56,757 nucleotides of DNA from Pseudomonadota bacterium (GTDB lineage: Bacteria; Desulfobacterota; Desulfovibrionia; Desulfovibrionales; Desulfomicrobiaceae), in contig JAEWKZ010000048.1 in NCBI GenBank assembly GCA_023393525.1, positions 1 through 56,757 on the forward strand, given 5' to 3'. Made by a program: the position numbers and the translations under genes. Shown here piece by piece: positions 40,622-50,013 of the stretch (position 1 is its first letter; each line of letters begins with the position of its first letter). The notes below the pieces were generated by a model. It saw only the letters and a list, made by a program, of their open reading frames with translations. It was not told where the DNA came from and ran no database searches.

Positions 40622-42175
40622 ATGTCATTTGATAAACTTGGCCTGCGGGCCGAACTGCTCAGAGCAGTCACCAAAAAAGGATACGCCGCTCCCACCGACA
40701 TCCAGGCCCGGGCCATACCCGTCATCCTTTCCGGAAGGGATATCCTGGCCCGCGCCCAGACCGGGACCGGCAAGACCGACGCCTTCGGCCTGCCCATCGT
40801 CGAAATCCTCGGGCAGACGCGCGGCAACGGCCACCACCCCCGCGCGCTGGTGCTCACCCCGACGCGGGAACTGGCCTTGCAGGTCGGCGAGAGCATCAAG
40901 GCCTATGCCCGCAAGGTCTCCCTGCGCTGCACCGTGGCCTTTGGCGGGGTGCGCATCGAGCCGCAGATCGCGCGCCTGGAGCGCGGCATCGACATCCTTG
41001 TGGCCACGCCGGGGCGTCTGCTCGATCTTGCGAACCAGGGGCACCTGAGCCTCGCTTCCATTGAATTCCTGGTCTTCGACGAGGCCGACCGCATGCTCGA
41101 CCTGGGTTTCAGCGGGGAGATCAACGCCATTTTGGACCTTCTGCCCACCCAGCGCAGAACCATGCTCTTTTCCGCGACCTACACCCCGCAGATAAAAGCG
41201 CTGGCCGCCAAAATGCTGGACAAGCCCGAATACATCGAGGTCACGCCCGACACCGCCGCCGCGGAAGCCGTCGCGCAAAAGGTCCACATGGTCAGCCGGG
41301 ACAACAAGCTCCCCCTGCTCCTGCACCTCATCGAGAGGAGGCCCGGCGAACGCATCCTGGTCTTCGCCCGCACCAGAACCTGGGCCAACAGACTGACCGA
41401 CAAGCTCGCCGCCCACGGCGTCAGCGTCGCCGCCCTGCACGGCAGCAAAAGCCAGTCCCTCAGGAAGAGGACTCTCGAAGAGTTCAAGGAAGGTGAAATC
41501 CGGATTCTCGTGGCCACGGACGTGGCCGCGCGCGGACTGGACATCAGCAACCTGCCCCTGGTCATCAACTACGATGTCCCGAACTCCCCCGAGGATTACG
41601 TGCACCGCATCGGACGCACGGGCCGCGCGGGTCTGAGCGGCGTCGCCGTTTCACTGGTCAGCCCCGAGGAGCACAACCTGCTGCTGGCCATTGAAAACCT
41701 GTTGCGCCACAAAATTCCCGTGGAAGCGGTCAAGGGGTTTACGGAAGACAGCGACCTGCCGGATTTCGTGCTCTACCGCCCCGGCAACCTGAAAAGCGAA
41801 CGCAACGCCCCCAGGGCGATCAAGGAGCTGGTGGCCAAGAAAACCCCGGCCAAATTGCCCGTCCAGGGCCGGGGCAAGAAAAAGGACGCCAAGCCGGAAT
41901 CATCGCCTCGCGGCAGAAAGGATGAAAAATCGGACGCCCGGAAAGGAAGCGATGCGCAGCCCGACGCCAAAGGGCGCGGCAGGAACGCCAGAAAGCCCGA
42001 TGCCCGGTCCGGGGACGCCGGATCGGATGCCAAGGGACGCGGCAGAAGGAATGAACGAACGGGAGATTCCCCCGCCGGGGCAGGCAGGCGCGGTGGCAAC
42101 GCGCCTGGCAAGGCCGCCCGGCCCGATTCCAGGCCCGCCCAGCCGGCCCGTGGACGGTCCAGGGGCAGAGGCTAG
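40622..42175 (+). CDS. DEAD-box RNA helicase with long basic tail
   Basis: A 517-residue helicase. Motifs in order: Q (APTDIQARAIP), I (AQTGTGKT), Ia (PTRELALQ), II (DEADRMLDLGF), III (SAT), IV (ILVFARTRTWA), V (ATDVAARGLD) and VI (HRIGRTGRAG). The tail from about residue 395 is a 120-residue low-complexity region rich in Lys, Arg, Gly, Asp and Ala with repeated DAKGRGR-like units, typical of RNA-annealing tails. GAAGGAAGAG precedes the start. It probably acts in ribosome biogenesis or cold response. It is convergent with nothing nearby and follows the AT-rich region. Confidence 0.94.
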   Translation: MSFDKLGLRAELLRAVTKKGYAAPTDIQARAIPVILSGRDILARAQTGTGKTDAFGLPIVEILGQTRGNGHHPRALVLTPTRELALQVGESIKAYARKVSLRCTVAFGGVRIEPQIARLERGIDILVATPGRLLDLANQGHLSLASIEFLVFDEADRMLDLGFSGEINAILDLLPTQRRTMLFSATYTPQIKALAAKMLDKPEYIEVTPDTAAAEAVAQKVHMVSRDNKLPLLLHLIERRPGERILVFARTRTWANRLTDKLAAHGVSVAALHGSKSQSLRKRTLEEFKEGEIRILVATDVAARGLDISNLPLVINYDVPNSPEDYVHRIGRTGRAGLSGVAVSLVSPEEHNLLLAIENLLRHKIPVEAVKGFTEDSDLPDFVLYRPGNLKSERNAPRAIKELVAKKTPAKLPVQGRGKKKDAKPESSPRGRKDEKSDARKGSDAQPDAKGRGRNARKPDARSGDAGSDAKGRGRRNERTGDSPAGAGRRGGNAPGKAARPDSRPAQPARGRSRGRG

Positions 42176-42367
42176 GCCCCGAACCGGCGCTCGGCTTCGT
42201 CGCCGCGGAAAATCCAGGACTTCAAGGGGCGATTGACGACGTCTCGGCCCCGGATTTTCCTCGGTCCTCGCATCCCACCATTTTGCCGCAACCCGGACAG
42301 GTTTGATTTTCCGACACGTGACCGGGTCTTTTCGCCTCGCAACACTCAAACCCACGTGAGCTGACAT

Positions 42368-43564
42368 ATGCATATCGCAGACCGGATACGCAGACTAGGC
42401 ACCGAGACGGCCTTTGCCGTGGCCGCCCGCGCCGCCGCGCACAAGGCCGCCGGACATGAGGTCTTTCCCTTTCATCTGGGAGACATGAACATCCCCACTC
42501 CAGCCAACGTCATGGACGCGGCCTGCCGCGCCATGCGCGCCGGAAAGACCGGCTACTGTCCGAGCCCGGGCATTCCCGAACTGCGCGACGCCCTGGCCGC
42601 GGACATCAACGCCGCGCGGGGTACGGCCTACGCCATGGAAAACGTGGCGGTTCAACCGGGCGGCAAGCCGGTCATCGGCAAGTTCATCATGGCCTGCATG
42701 AACCCCGGTGACGAGGTGCTCTACCCCAACCCGGGATATCCCATCTACGAATCGCAGATCGAATACCACGGCGGCCGGGCCGTGCCTTACCGCTATGTCC
42801 GGGATGAGGGCGGTTTTCATGTCGACCTGGATTATCTTGAGAGCCTGATCACCCCGCGCACGCGGGCGCTCATCGTCAACGACCTGCAAAATCCGCTGGG
42901 CGCGCAGTGCTCAAAAGAGGAACGGGAACGGCTGGCGGAAATCGCCATGCGCCACGACTTGGCCGTGCTGCTGGACGAAGCGTATTTCGACATCCGCTAC
43001 AGCGGGAAAAGCGTCTCCCTGGCCGCCATTCCGGGCATGGCCGAGCGCAGCGTGATCCTCTACACCTTCTCCAAGAAATTCGCCATGACCGGCTGGCGCC
43101 TGGGCGCGGCCATCGGACCGCGCGAGATCATCGACGTCGTGGCAAAGCTCAATGTCAACGACGAATCGTGCTCCAATCATTTCGTGCAGCATGGCGCCCT
43201 TGAGGGCCTGACCGGCGACCAGTCCGGCCCCGCAGCCATCCTGGCCGCCCTCAAGGAGCGGCGCGACGTCGCGGTGGAGCTCTTGAACTCCACGCCGGGG
43301 GTGAGCTGCCCCTGCCCCGAGGCCACCTTCTACCTCTTTCCCGAGGTCACGGAGTTGATGGCGCGCAAAGGGTTCGAGGCGGACTACGCCGCCTTCGCCG
43401 AGGACATCCTGGTCACCACGGGCGTCTCGCTCTGCACCCGCCGGCACTTTGGCCGCCCCTTGCCGGACGAAAAGCGGCGATTCGTCCGCCTGGCCTACTC
43501 CGGCATCGACGCAGCGGAAATCCGCAAAGGGCTGCTGGCGCTCAAAGATTACGCCTCCCGGTAG
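42368..43564 (+). CDS. Class I/II PLP-dependent aminotransferase
   Basis: A 398-residue aminotransferase of the aspartate aminotransferase fold. The PLP Lys is in TFSKKFAMTGWRLG. NDLQNPLGAQ aligns with the NPxNPTG loop, though it reads LQNPLG. YPNPGYPIYESQ and DEAYFDIRY are in the usual places, and the substrate-carboxylate Arg is in RRFVRLAYSG. It probably makes a standard amino acid from its 2-oxo acid; the substrate is not readable. The ribosome site is weak (GTGAGC). It lies 192 bases after the helicase and is followed by a hairpin. Confidence 0.9.
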   Translation: MHIADRIRRLGTETAFAVAARAAAHKAAGHEVFPFHLGDMNIPTPANVMDAACRAMRAGKTGYCPSPGIPELRDALAADINAARGTAYAMENVAVQPGGKPVIGKFIMACMNPGDEVLYPNPGYPIYESQIEYHGGRAVPYRYVRDEGGFHVDLDYLESLITPRTRALIVNDLQNPLGAQCSKEERERLAEIAMRHDLAVLLDEAYFDIRYSGKSVSLAAIPGMAERSVILYTFSKKFAMTGWRLGAAIGPREIIDVVAKLNVNDESCSNHFVQHGALEGLTGDQSGPAAILAALKERRDVAVELLNSTPGVSCPCPEATFYLFPEVTELMARKGFEADYAAFAEDILVTTGVSLCTRRHFGRPLPDEKRRFVRLAYSGIDAAEIRKGLLALKDYASR

Positions 43565-43586
43565 AGGCCCGCCTCGAAGACGCCAA

Positions 43587-43618
43587 GTGCAGGACATGCC
43601 GTCAGGCCTGTCCGGCAC
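43587..43618 (+). terminator. Hairpin after the aminotransferase gene
   Basis: GTGC-a-GGACA (43587-43596) pairs with TGTCC-g-GCAC (43609-43618), 22 bases after the stop. It has no T-run. Confidence 0.45.
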
Positions 43619-43897
43619 TACCACGCTTCAAGTGCGCGCAAAGGCTTCCTCGTGCTCCGGAATGCCCCGCCGCTCTCCCCAAAAGACACCGTGACAAATC
43701 ATCTTCAAGGACTCGTGCCGGCTGCGGCCGGAGGCTTGCGACCGTGAATCCCGCGCTCGCGCATGGATGAACGCCCGGGAGTTCCTTCAAGGAGACTACT
43801 TTTTTCGCGCCATCATGCCGGGAGGCTTGAACATGCGTCTCCCCGGCTCCCTTTTGCCAGACCGCGAACCGTCGACAGCCCGGCTCCGGAGCCCGAT
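43619..43897. other. Gene-free stretch
   Basis: About 280 bases between convergent genes. Open frames here lack ribosome sites. I see nothing else. Confidence 0.45.
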
Positions 43898-44572
43898 TCA
43901 CGGCAAAGGAAGCTGCGAATCGGGCCCATCGGTCCCGCCGAAAATATACATCTTTCTTTGACGCAGCTCCGCGAGGTTATGTATGCCGAGCTTCACCAGG
44001 ATGTTCGACCTGTGCTTGTTAACGGTCTTGATGCTGATGTAAAGAAGCTGGGCGATCTCCTTGCTCTTCTTCCCTTCGATGATGAGCTGCACGATCTGCT
44101 TCTCGCGCGCGGTGAGATCGTGCAGAGGAGGAAGCGAGTTGCGGTGATGGTTGACCAGGAGATAGTCGCTGACGATGATCTGAGCCAGCTTCGGGCTGAT
44201 GAACACCTCGTTTTTCAGCGCATAATGCATCCCGAGGAACAGTTCTTCCGGACCGGAGCCTTTGAGCACATAGGCGCTGGCGCCATGGGCCAGAGCCTGG
44301 AAAAGCAGCTCGTTCTCCTCGCAGATGGTCAGCAACACAACGGGAATTTCCGGCGCCAGATTCTTCATCTGGCGCAACACCTCGGTCCCGGGCAGATCGG
44401 GCAGGCGCAAGTCCAGTACGACAATATCGGGGCGGCTAGCCTCAAAAAGCCTGACCGCGTCCTTCCCGCTGCCCGTGTCCGCGCCGATGCTGAACCCTCC
44501 CCGCATCTCGATCATTGTTTTCAAGCCCTTGCGCAATAACAGGTCATCCTCAACCAGTAGAATTTTCTTCAT
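43898..44572 (-). CDS. NarL/FixJ-family response regulator
   Basis: A 224-residue two-domain regulator. The receiver (1-120) has LVEDD, the phospho-acceptor Asp in IVVLDLRLPD, and YVLKG with the Lys. The C-terminal LuxR-type helix-turn-helix (about 150-210) has LTAREKQIVQLIIEGKKSKEIAQLLYISIKTVNKHRSNILVKL. It starts 28 bases after the secretion adaptor gene on the same strand, so it belongs to the secretion operon and probably regulates it or its substrate. No kinase gene is adjacent. Confidence 0.94.
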   Translation of the reverse strand: MKKILLVEDDLLLRKGLKTMIEMRGGFSIGADTGSGKDAVRLFEASRPDIVVLDLRLPDLPGTEVLRQMKNLAPEIPVVLLTICEENELLFQALAHGASAYVLKGSGPEELFLGMHYALKNEVFISPKLAQIIVSDYLLVNHHRNSLPPLHDLTAREKQIVQLIIEGKKSKEIAQLLYISIKTVNKHRSNILVKLGIHNLAELRQRKMYIFGGTDGPDSQLPLP

Positions 44573-44600
44573 GCCTTTTCTCCATGATCGTTGCGTCGCA

Positions 44601-46037
44601 TCATCTTTCTCTGAGCGCACCTCGCGTGGTCTTGATGATCGGCTTTAAGATGTATTCCAAAACGGTCTTCTTTCCTGTCAGCACGTCCACTTCGGCCACC
44701 ATGCCGGGTATGATGGGCATCTCTTTTCCATCTTTGCCCTTGACCGAGGTTTGCTCTGTGCGAACCTTGATGAGATAGTAGCTGAGCTTTTGCTGCTCGT
44801 CGGTGATGGCGTCGGCGCTTATGTGTTCCAGAACCGCAGGCATGCCGCCGAAGATCGAGAAATCGTAGGCCGTGATTTTCACGTCGGCGGCCTGGCCCGG
44901 ATACAGGAACGCGATATCCTGCGGAAGCACCTTGGCTTCGATGAGCAGGGTGTCTTCCCGGGGCACGATCTCAAGCATCTCCTTGCCCGGCCCCACCGCC
45001 TCGCCGATGGTGGTCACAAAGACCCTTTTCACCGTGCCGTCCACGGGAGAACGGACACTGGTGCGATCCATCTGGTCCTCCAGCGCGGGAAGCTTCTCCT
45101 TTGTGCCCTCCATTTCCGTGCGAATGGTATTGAGTTCGTTCAGCATCTCGGAGCGCTGTTTGCCCTTCTCCTCGTCGATGCGATGGATCGCGCCTTCCAC
45201 AGCCGCCGCCACCTTGGGGATGGCGATACGGGAATCGGCGATCTGGCCCGAAAGGTCGGTGAGTTCTCGCTGAGAGCGCAAAAGATCCATGTCCGAAGCC
45301 GCGCCCTTGGCCACCATGGCGCGGGTCATCTCCACCTCCTTCTTCAGCAAGGCGTAGTTCTGCTGCTGATAAGCGAGCCTGCTCCGAAGCTCCTTGAGCT
45401 CCTGTGAGCGCTGTTCGCGTTCACGCTCCAGAACGCTCAGGGCGGACAGCCGACTCTCCTTGCGGGAGCGCAGCAACTGCCGCTGGTGTTCTATCAGATG
45501 CGGCTTCTGGCTCACGACCTCCTCCGGAAAATCAATCTCGTCCCGCCCCTCCAGTTCCGCCTCAAGACGCGCGATGGCCAGAATCTGGTCCAGGTATCCC
45601 GATTGCTGCTCCCGATACCTGGAAGCCATCTGGACCTGATCCAGCAGAATGAGCAGCTGCCCCTTGGTCACCTCCTGTCCTTCATGCACCAGGATCTCCT
45701 TGACGATGCCGCCTTCGAAATTCTGGATGCGTTTGACTTCCGAGGACGGAATGACCTTGCCCATGCCCCGGACCACCTCGTCGAGGGGCGCATGTGACGC
45801 CCAGACAATGGCCACGACGAAAAAAAGGACCACCACGAGCAAGAGGATGTTGGCCGCGAATCGGCTGGTGGACGTGATCTCGTCCAATTCGCAGGCATAG
45901 GCCCGCGCCTGGTTCTGGCTGGCGCAGGAGGCCGAGGGACGCCTGCGCGGCTTTGCGCCGGACGCGGCGGAATCCGTCGATATCGGGGTCGAGCTCGCCT
46001 GGGCCTTTATTTTGAGATGTTCGTCTTTCGTATTCAT
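44601..46037 (-). CDS. Type I secretion membrane-fusion protein (HlyD/LapC family)
   Basis: A 478-residue adaptor. A Ser/Ala-rich cytoplasmic N-terminus (about 1-60) precedes one membrane segment (FAANILLLVVVLFFVVAIVWA). The lipoyl half-motif EVKRIQNFEGGIVKEILVHEGQEVTKGQ, a long coiled-coil hairpin (about 150-330) and the second half-motif (MDRTSVRSPVDGTVKRVFV) follow, with a C-terminal domain at MPIIPGMVAEVDVLTGKKTVLEYILKPI. It links the ABC exporter to an outer-membrane channel, which is not encoded here. Its start overlaps the exporter stop by 4 bases and has GGAGG within the exporter gene. Confidence 0.95.
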   Translation of the reverse strand: MNTKDEHLKIKAQASSTPISTDSAASGAKPRRRPSASCASQNQARAYACELDEITSTSRFAANILLLVVVLFFVVAIVWASHAPLDEVVRGMGKVIPSSEVKRIQNFEGGIVKEILVHEGQEVTKGQLLILLDQVQMASRYREQQSGYLDQILAIARLEAELEGRDEIDFPEEVVSQKPHLIEHQRQLLRSRKESRLSALSVLEREREQRSQELKELRSRLAYQQQNYALLKKEVEMTRAMVAKGAASDMDLLRSQRELTDLSGQIADSRIAIPKVAAAVEGAIHRIDEEKGKQRSEMLNELNTIRTEMEGTKEKLPALEDQMDRTSVRSPVDGTVKRVFVTTIGEAVGPGKEMLEIVPREDTLLIEAKVLPQDIAFLYPGQAADVKITAYDFSIFGGMPAVLEHISADAITDEQQKLSYYLIKVRTEQTSVKGKDGKEMPIIPGMVAEVDVLTGKKTVLEYILKPIIKTTRGALRER

Positions 46038-48247
46038 TTCACGCCTCCCGCGTTCTGGGCTTGAGCCGCCGGAACAGCTCCGGATTGCAATTGCCGCAGC
46101 ACAACGTCCTTGGGGCCGTCCACCACCACCTGGCCCTCGTCCATGACAATAAGCCGGTCCACCAGTTCAAGGAGGGTCGGACGGTGCGTGATCACCACGA
46201 TGGTTCTGCCCGGAAGCAGTGCCTTGAGCCGCATGACCAGCAGGGCTTCCGACTGCGTGTCCATGGAACTGGTCGGTTCGTCCATGACCAGGATGTTCGG
46301 ATTGCGCAGCAGGGCGCGGGCGACGGATATGGACTGGCGCTGGCCGCCGGACAGGCTGCTGCCGCGCTCGCTGACATGCAGGCCGTAACCTTGGGGATGC
46401 GTACGCATGAAATCGTTGGTGCCGGAGATGTGGGCGGCTTCGAGAATTTCGCGATCCGTCGCCTGGGGGTGCGCCACGCAGATATTCTCGCGCACGGTCC
46501 CCTGAAAGAGGACAACCTCCTGCGGCATGTACCCGGTCCAGCGGCGCAGATCCGCCGGGTCGATCTGGCGCAGATCCGTACCGTCCACGAGCACCGCCCC
46601 CTGATCCGGCGTGTAGAGGCTGAGCAACAGCTTGCCCATGGTGGACTTGCCCGAGCCGGTCTTGCCCACGATGGCCACGCGCTCGCCGGCCTTGATCTTC
46701 AAGCTGACGTTCCTCAACGCGGGAAGGCTGGCGCCGGGATAGGAAAACCCGACATCGCGGAACTCCAGATCTCCCCGGAAAACCGGCCGGTGCAGAAAGG
46801 TGTTCGAATTTTCCCTTTCCACCTCCAGGGCCATGACCGCGTCAAGGGCCTTGTAGGCGCTCATGGTGTGATGCAGGCGGGTGATGAGCTGCGCGATCTG
46901 GGCGAAGGGCCCCATGACCCGGCCGCTGAGAATGGAACAGGCGATGAGTCCGCCGCTGGTCAGCGTCCCGTCCTTGATGAGATACACGCCGATGATGATG
47001 ATCGCGACATACGCGGTTTGCTGAACGATCGCGGTGAGATTCAAGGCCAGATGGGACAGGGAGCGGGAGCGCACCGCATGGCGCGCGCTGTCGGCGGCGC
47101 TTTGGTTCCAGCGCTGGCTCATGACCGCCTCGCACCCCAGTCCTTTGACGGTTTCGATGCTGCCGAGGGTCTCCACCAGCACGGCATGCTTGCCCTGGCC
47201 CGTGGCCATGGACCCCTCGACCGATTTCTTGAGCGGAAAGTGAATGACAAGACCGATGAGCAGTATGAGCGGAAGAGCCGCCATGAACACAAAAGCTATG
47301 GGGCCGCCGATGAACCAGAACATGATGATGAAAAGGAAGATGAAAGGCAGGTCCACGAAACTCACCAGCGTGGCGGAGGTGAAGAAGTCACGCAACACTT
47401 CCAGTTCCCGAAGAAGGTTGGCGAAGCTTCCGGCCGAGGCGGGCTTGTCCTTCAAGCGGATGCCCAGGATTTGATCGAAAAGACGGGCTTCCAGTTCAAT
47501 GTCGATCCGCTTTCCTGTCCTGTCGATGAAATGCGCGCGCAACCCCTTGATGACAAAGTCAAACCCGATCACCACCAACATCCCGGTGGTCAAGACCCAC
47601 AGCGTATCCACTGCGGAGTTGGGCACGACCCTGTCGTAGACGTTCATGACGAAAAGCGGCGTTGCCAGCGCCAGCAGGTTCAGGATCAGGGCCGCGATGA
47701 GCACCTGTGAATACGGCCACCAGTTTTTGAGCAGGGCGTCCAGCAGCCAACGTCTGCTCGGCCTGACGGCCACCTGCCCCGTCCGAAGTTCCGTTTTCTT
47801 TTCGGGCACGAGGTACATGACGAATCCGGCATAGATCCGGGCAAGATCCTCTTGCGTCATGACCTGCTCGCCTCCCTCCACCGAGGGATGAGCGACGCGG
47901 CATTCCCCGTCCCGGACATCCAGGAGAACGCACGCGGCATCTTCCCGGAGAAACAGCACCGCAGGCAGGGCGAAGGATGCGATCCGCCCAAGAGAACTCT
48001 TGACGATTCTGGCGGCGAAACCGGCCTTGCGGGCCGCGACCTCGGCCAGCCGGGGCGTAAGACGCCCTTCCGCGTCCAGAGGCAACCCCGAGAGCAAGGA
48101 TGTGGACGACAAGGTCCGACCATGATGCTTTGCGATATACAGAATGGACTCCACAAGAAGGTCCGACGATACCGTCCCCGTAGTCTCTTCGATGGGAAGT
48201 CCGATGCCGACGTTTGTCTTGGCGGAATTCAGCATTGCGTTTTCCAC
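46034..48247 (-). CDS. Type I secretion ABC exporter (LapB/HlyB type)
   Basis: A 737-residue exporter. The N-terminal 150 residues are a C39-peptidase-like domain in which the catalytic Cys is absent, as in HlyB and LapB, so substrates are not processed at a double-Gly leader. The membrane domain follows (about 170-450, with VLIAALILNLLALATPLFVMNVYDRVVPN). The ATPase has Walker A GKTGSGKST, signature LSGGQRQ and Walker B ILVMDEP. The first codon is GTG at 48247, close behind GAGGGA; an ATG four codons later is less well placed. It precedes the HlyD-type gene. No RTX adhesin is in the window. Confidence 0.95.
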   Translation of the reverse strand: MENAMLNSAKTNVGIGLPIEETTGTVSSDLLVESILYIAKHHGRTLSSTSLLSGLPLDAEGRLTPRLAEVAARKAGFAARIVKSSLGRIASFALPAVLFLREDAACVLLDVRDGECRVAHPSVEGGEQVMTQEDLARIYAGFVMYLVPEKKTELRTGQVAVRPSRRWLLDALLKNWWPYSQVLIAALILNLLALATPLFVMNVYDRVVPNSAVDTLWVLTTGMLVVIGFDFVIKGLRAHFIDRTGKRIDIELEARLFDQILGIRLKDKPASAGSFANLLRELEVLRDFFTSATLVSFVDLPFIFLFIIMFWFIGGPIAFVFMAALPLILLIGLVIHFPLKKSVEGSMATGQGKHAVLVETLGSIETVKGLGCEAVMSQRWNQSAADSARHAVRSRSLSHLALNLTAIVQQTAYVAIIIIGVYLIKDGTLTSGGLIACSILSGRVMGPFAQIAQLITRLHHTMSAYKALDAVMALEVERENSNTFLHRPVFRGDLEFRDVGFSYPGASLPALRNVSLKIKAGERVAIVGKTGSGKSTMGKLLLSLYTPDQGAVLVDGTDLRQIDPADLRRWTGYMPQEVVLFQGTVRENICVAHPQATDREILEAAHISGTNDFMRTHPQGYGLHVSERGSSLSGGQRQSISVARALLRNPNILVMDEPTSSMDTQSEALLVMRLKALLPGRTIVVITHRPTLLELVDRLIVMDEGQVVVDGPKDVVLRQLQSGAVPAAQAQNAGGVK

Positions 48248-48294
48248 GATTCCCTCGGTATTATGTAAATTTGTTCATTGAGCATGATTCATGT

Positions 48295-49434
48295 CTATTC
48301 GTAAGCGAACATATCTTTAATGGTCAGCACCTCGACCAGAGATGCGACAAAAATATCGACAAGGTCTGGATCAAAGTGCCTGCCTTTCTCCGCGACTATG
48401 ATCGACAGAGCCTTTTCCACCGAAAAAGGCTCTTTGTAAGGTCTGCGCGAAAGCAAGGCGTCAAAGACATCCACCAGTCCGACTATTCTCGCTTCGATGG
48501 GAATTTCCGGCCCCTTGAGTCCGTGCGGGTATCCGCCGCCGTCCCAACGCTCATGATGCGACAGGGCCACGAGATGCGCCGCGCGCAGCAACTCCGAATT
48601 GCCTTCGGCCAGCGCCTTGGCCCCGATGACGGTATGCTGCTTCATGATTTCATACTCTTCCGGCATAAGCTTGCCGGGCTTGAGCAGGATGTGATCGGGA
48701 ATCCCGATTTTGCCCAGATCGTGCATCGAACTTGCCAGACCGAGTTGTTCCGCTTCTTCCCGTGGAATGCCACACTTCAAGGCAAGCATTTCCGTGTACG
48801 CTTGAATGCGTTTGATGTGGTTTCCGGTATCGGTATCACGGAGTTCAGCCGCCAGACATAATCTGAAAATTGTCTCTCGCTTTACTTCCTGCAATTCAAC
48901 ATTTTTCTCTTGCAGCTTCATTGTTCTTTCAGCGACTTTAATTTCAAGCCTGGTATTGTGCTCCTTCAATTTTCGTTCGGCGATCTTGAGCTTTAAATGC
49001 GTTTTCAGCCGTGCGTTGACCTCAATCGGATCAAAAGGCTTTTTGATATAATCGACAGCTCCAAGTTCAAATGCCTTGTTGAGGCTTATAGGGTCTTGTT
49101 CAGATGTTATGAAGATTATAGGGATATTTTCCGTATTTTTATTTGCTTTGACATACTCGCAAATATCAAACCCACTCATGTTCGGCATGCGGATATCAAG
49201 AAGAATTATGTCTGGAAGATTGTACGACAGCGATTTTAAAGCTGCCTCGCTGTCCATCGAAACCGAAATTTTAGAGTAATCTTTCAAAGATTCGACCAAA
49301 ACAAGGATGTTTATCTCGACATCATCTACGATAAGTATCTTGCTCTGGCTCAGCTCTTCATCGTATGTACAATATGAATCGACGAAACATTCAGACAAGC
49401 CCGCGCGACAATGACATTTTTCGACCGAAGCCAT
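48295..49434 (-). CDS. Response regulator with HD-GYP phosphodiesterase domain
   Basis: A 379-residue protein. Residues 1-25 are Cys-rich (CHCRAGLSECFVDSYC). The receiver follows (about 35-150) with ILIVDDVEIN, LLDIRMP (Asp acceptor), and KKPFD (Lys). A coiled coil (about 150-190) joins the HD-GYP domain (about 190-370), which has HDLGKIGIPD and HHERWDGGGYPHGLKG, both needed for c-di-GMP hydrolysis. The start at 49434 is preferred over 49446 because GGAGG lies 6 bases upstream. It sits 47 bases upstream of the type I secretion genes on the same strand, which suggests c-di-GMP control of secreted adhesins, as in Lap systems, though this is inference. Confidence 0.94.
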   Translation of the reverse strand: MASVEKCHCRAGLSECFVDSYCTYDEELSQSKILIVDDVEINILVLVESLKDYSKISVSMDSEAALKSLSYNLPDIILLDIRMPNMSGFDICEYVKANKNTENIPIIFITSEQDPISLNKAFELGAVDYIKKPFDPIEVNARLKTHLKLKIAERKLKEHNTRLEIKVAERTMKLQEKNVELQEVKRETIFRLCLAAELRDTDTGNHIKRIQAYTEMLALKCGIPREEAEQLGLASSMHDLGKIGIPDHILLKPGKLMPEEYEIMKQHTVIGAKALAEGNSELLRAAHLVALSHHERWDGGGYPHGLKGPEIPIEARIVGLVDVFDALLSRRPYKEPFSVEKALSIIVAEKGRHFDPDLVDIFVASLVEVLTIKDMFAYE

Positions 49435-49798
49435 GACAACCTCCATTGAAATATATGATTATTAGTCCACAGACAGCAATAAACATGCATAGTGAATTAT
49501 TGTCTCCCATACGTACACATAATAATTGGTTATGATGACCTCTTACAATGCCTATATTGATTTATTTTAGAACTCATTTGACTGCGAAATTTTCTACTTT
49601 GATACGTAGAAAACTATGTACGACACTGCTCCAATACCTACAGAACACAGGCTAGTGGAGCTTAAAAAAAATAATGAAATCAAAAAGATGACAACGACAC
49701 GCAACGCCGCGCGGCAAAGCCCGGGCGCAGACAAAAGTGGGGAAGCGGGGGAAGGATGAGAAAAACGGGATATGACAAAGTACGCAGAACGTAAAAAA
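49435..49798. other. Intergenic region upstream of the HD-GYP gene
   Basis: About 360 bases, AT-rich, with no convincing gene. An 8-bp inverted repeat TTTTCTAC (49590-49597) / GTAGAAAA (49606-49613) could be an operator or hairpin. The promoter of the HD-GYP/secretion unit should be here. Confidence 0.4.
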
Positions 49799-49851
49799 AT
49801 GCCGCAAACAAAAAAGCCGCCCTTCCGGACGGCTTCCTTGTTTGCGGCATT
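49799..49851 (-). terminator. Nested hairpin terminator of tRNA-Ala
   Basis: An outer arm AATGCCGCAAACA (49798-49810) pairs with TGTTTGCGGCATT (49839-49851). Inside it AAGCCG (49814-49819) pairs with CGGCTT (49830-49835). Minus-strand T-runs follow both stems. It lies 33 bases downstream of the tRNA. Confidence 0.8.
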
Positions 49852-49883
49852 CAAGAAAACATATTGTTTTTCAAGCGTTTAAG

Positions 49884-49959
<76 letters not shown>

Positions 49960-50013
49960 ACAACGCGAAAACGGTTACTGCCCAAACCGTTCCAAAAAAG
50001 CAAGCACTTTTTC

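Noticed and set aside
46061..47710. A 549-residue frame opposite the ABC exporter
   Set aside because: Same antisense composition; the minus-strand exporter has Walker and signature motifs.
49594..49854. An 86-residue minus-strand frame upstream of the HD-GYP gene
   Set aside because: It runs through the tRNA terminator hairpin and lacks a ribosome site.
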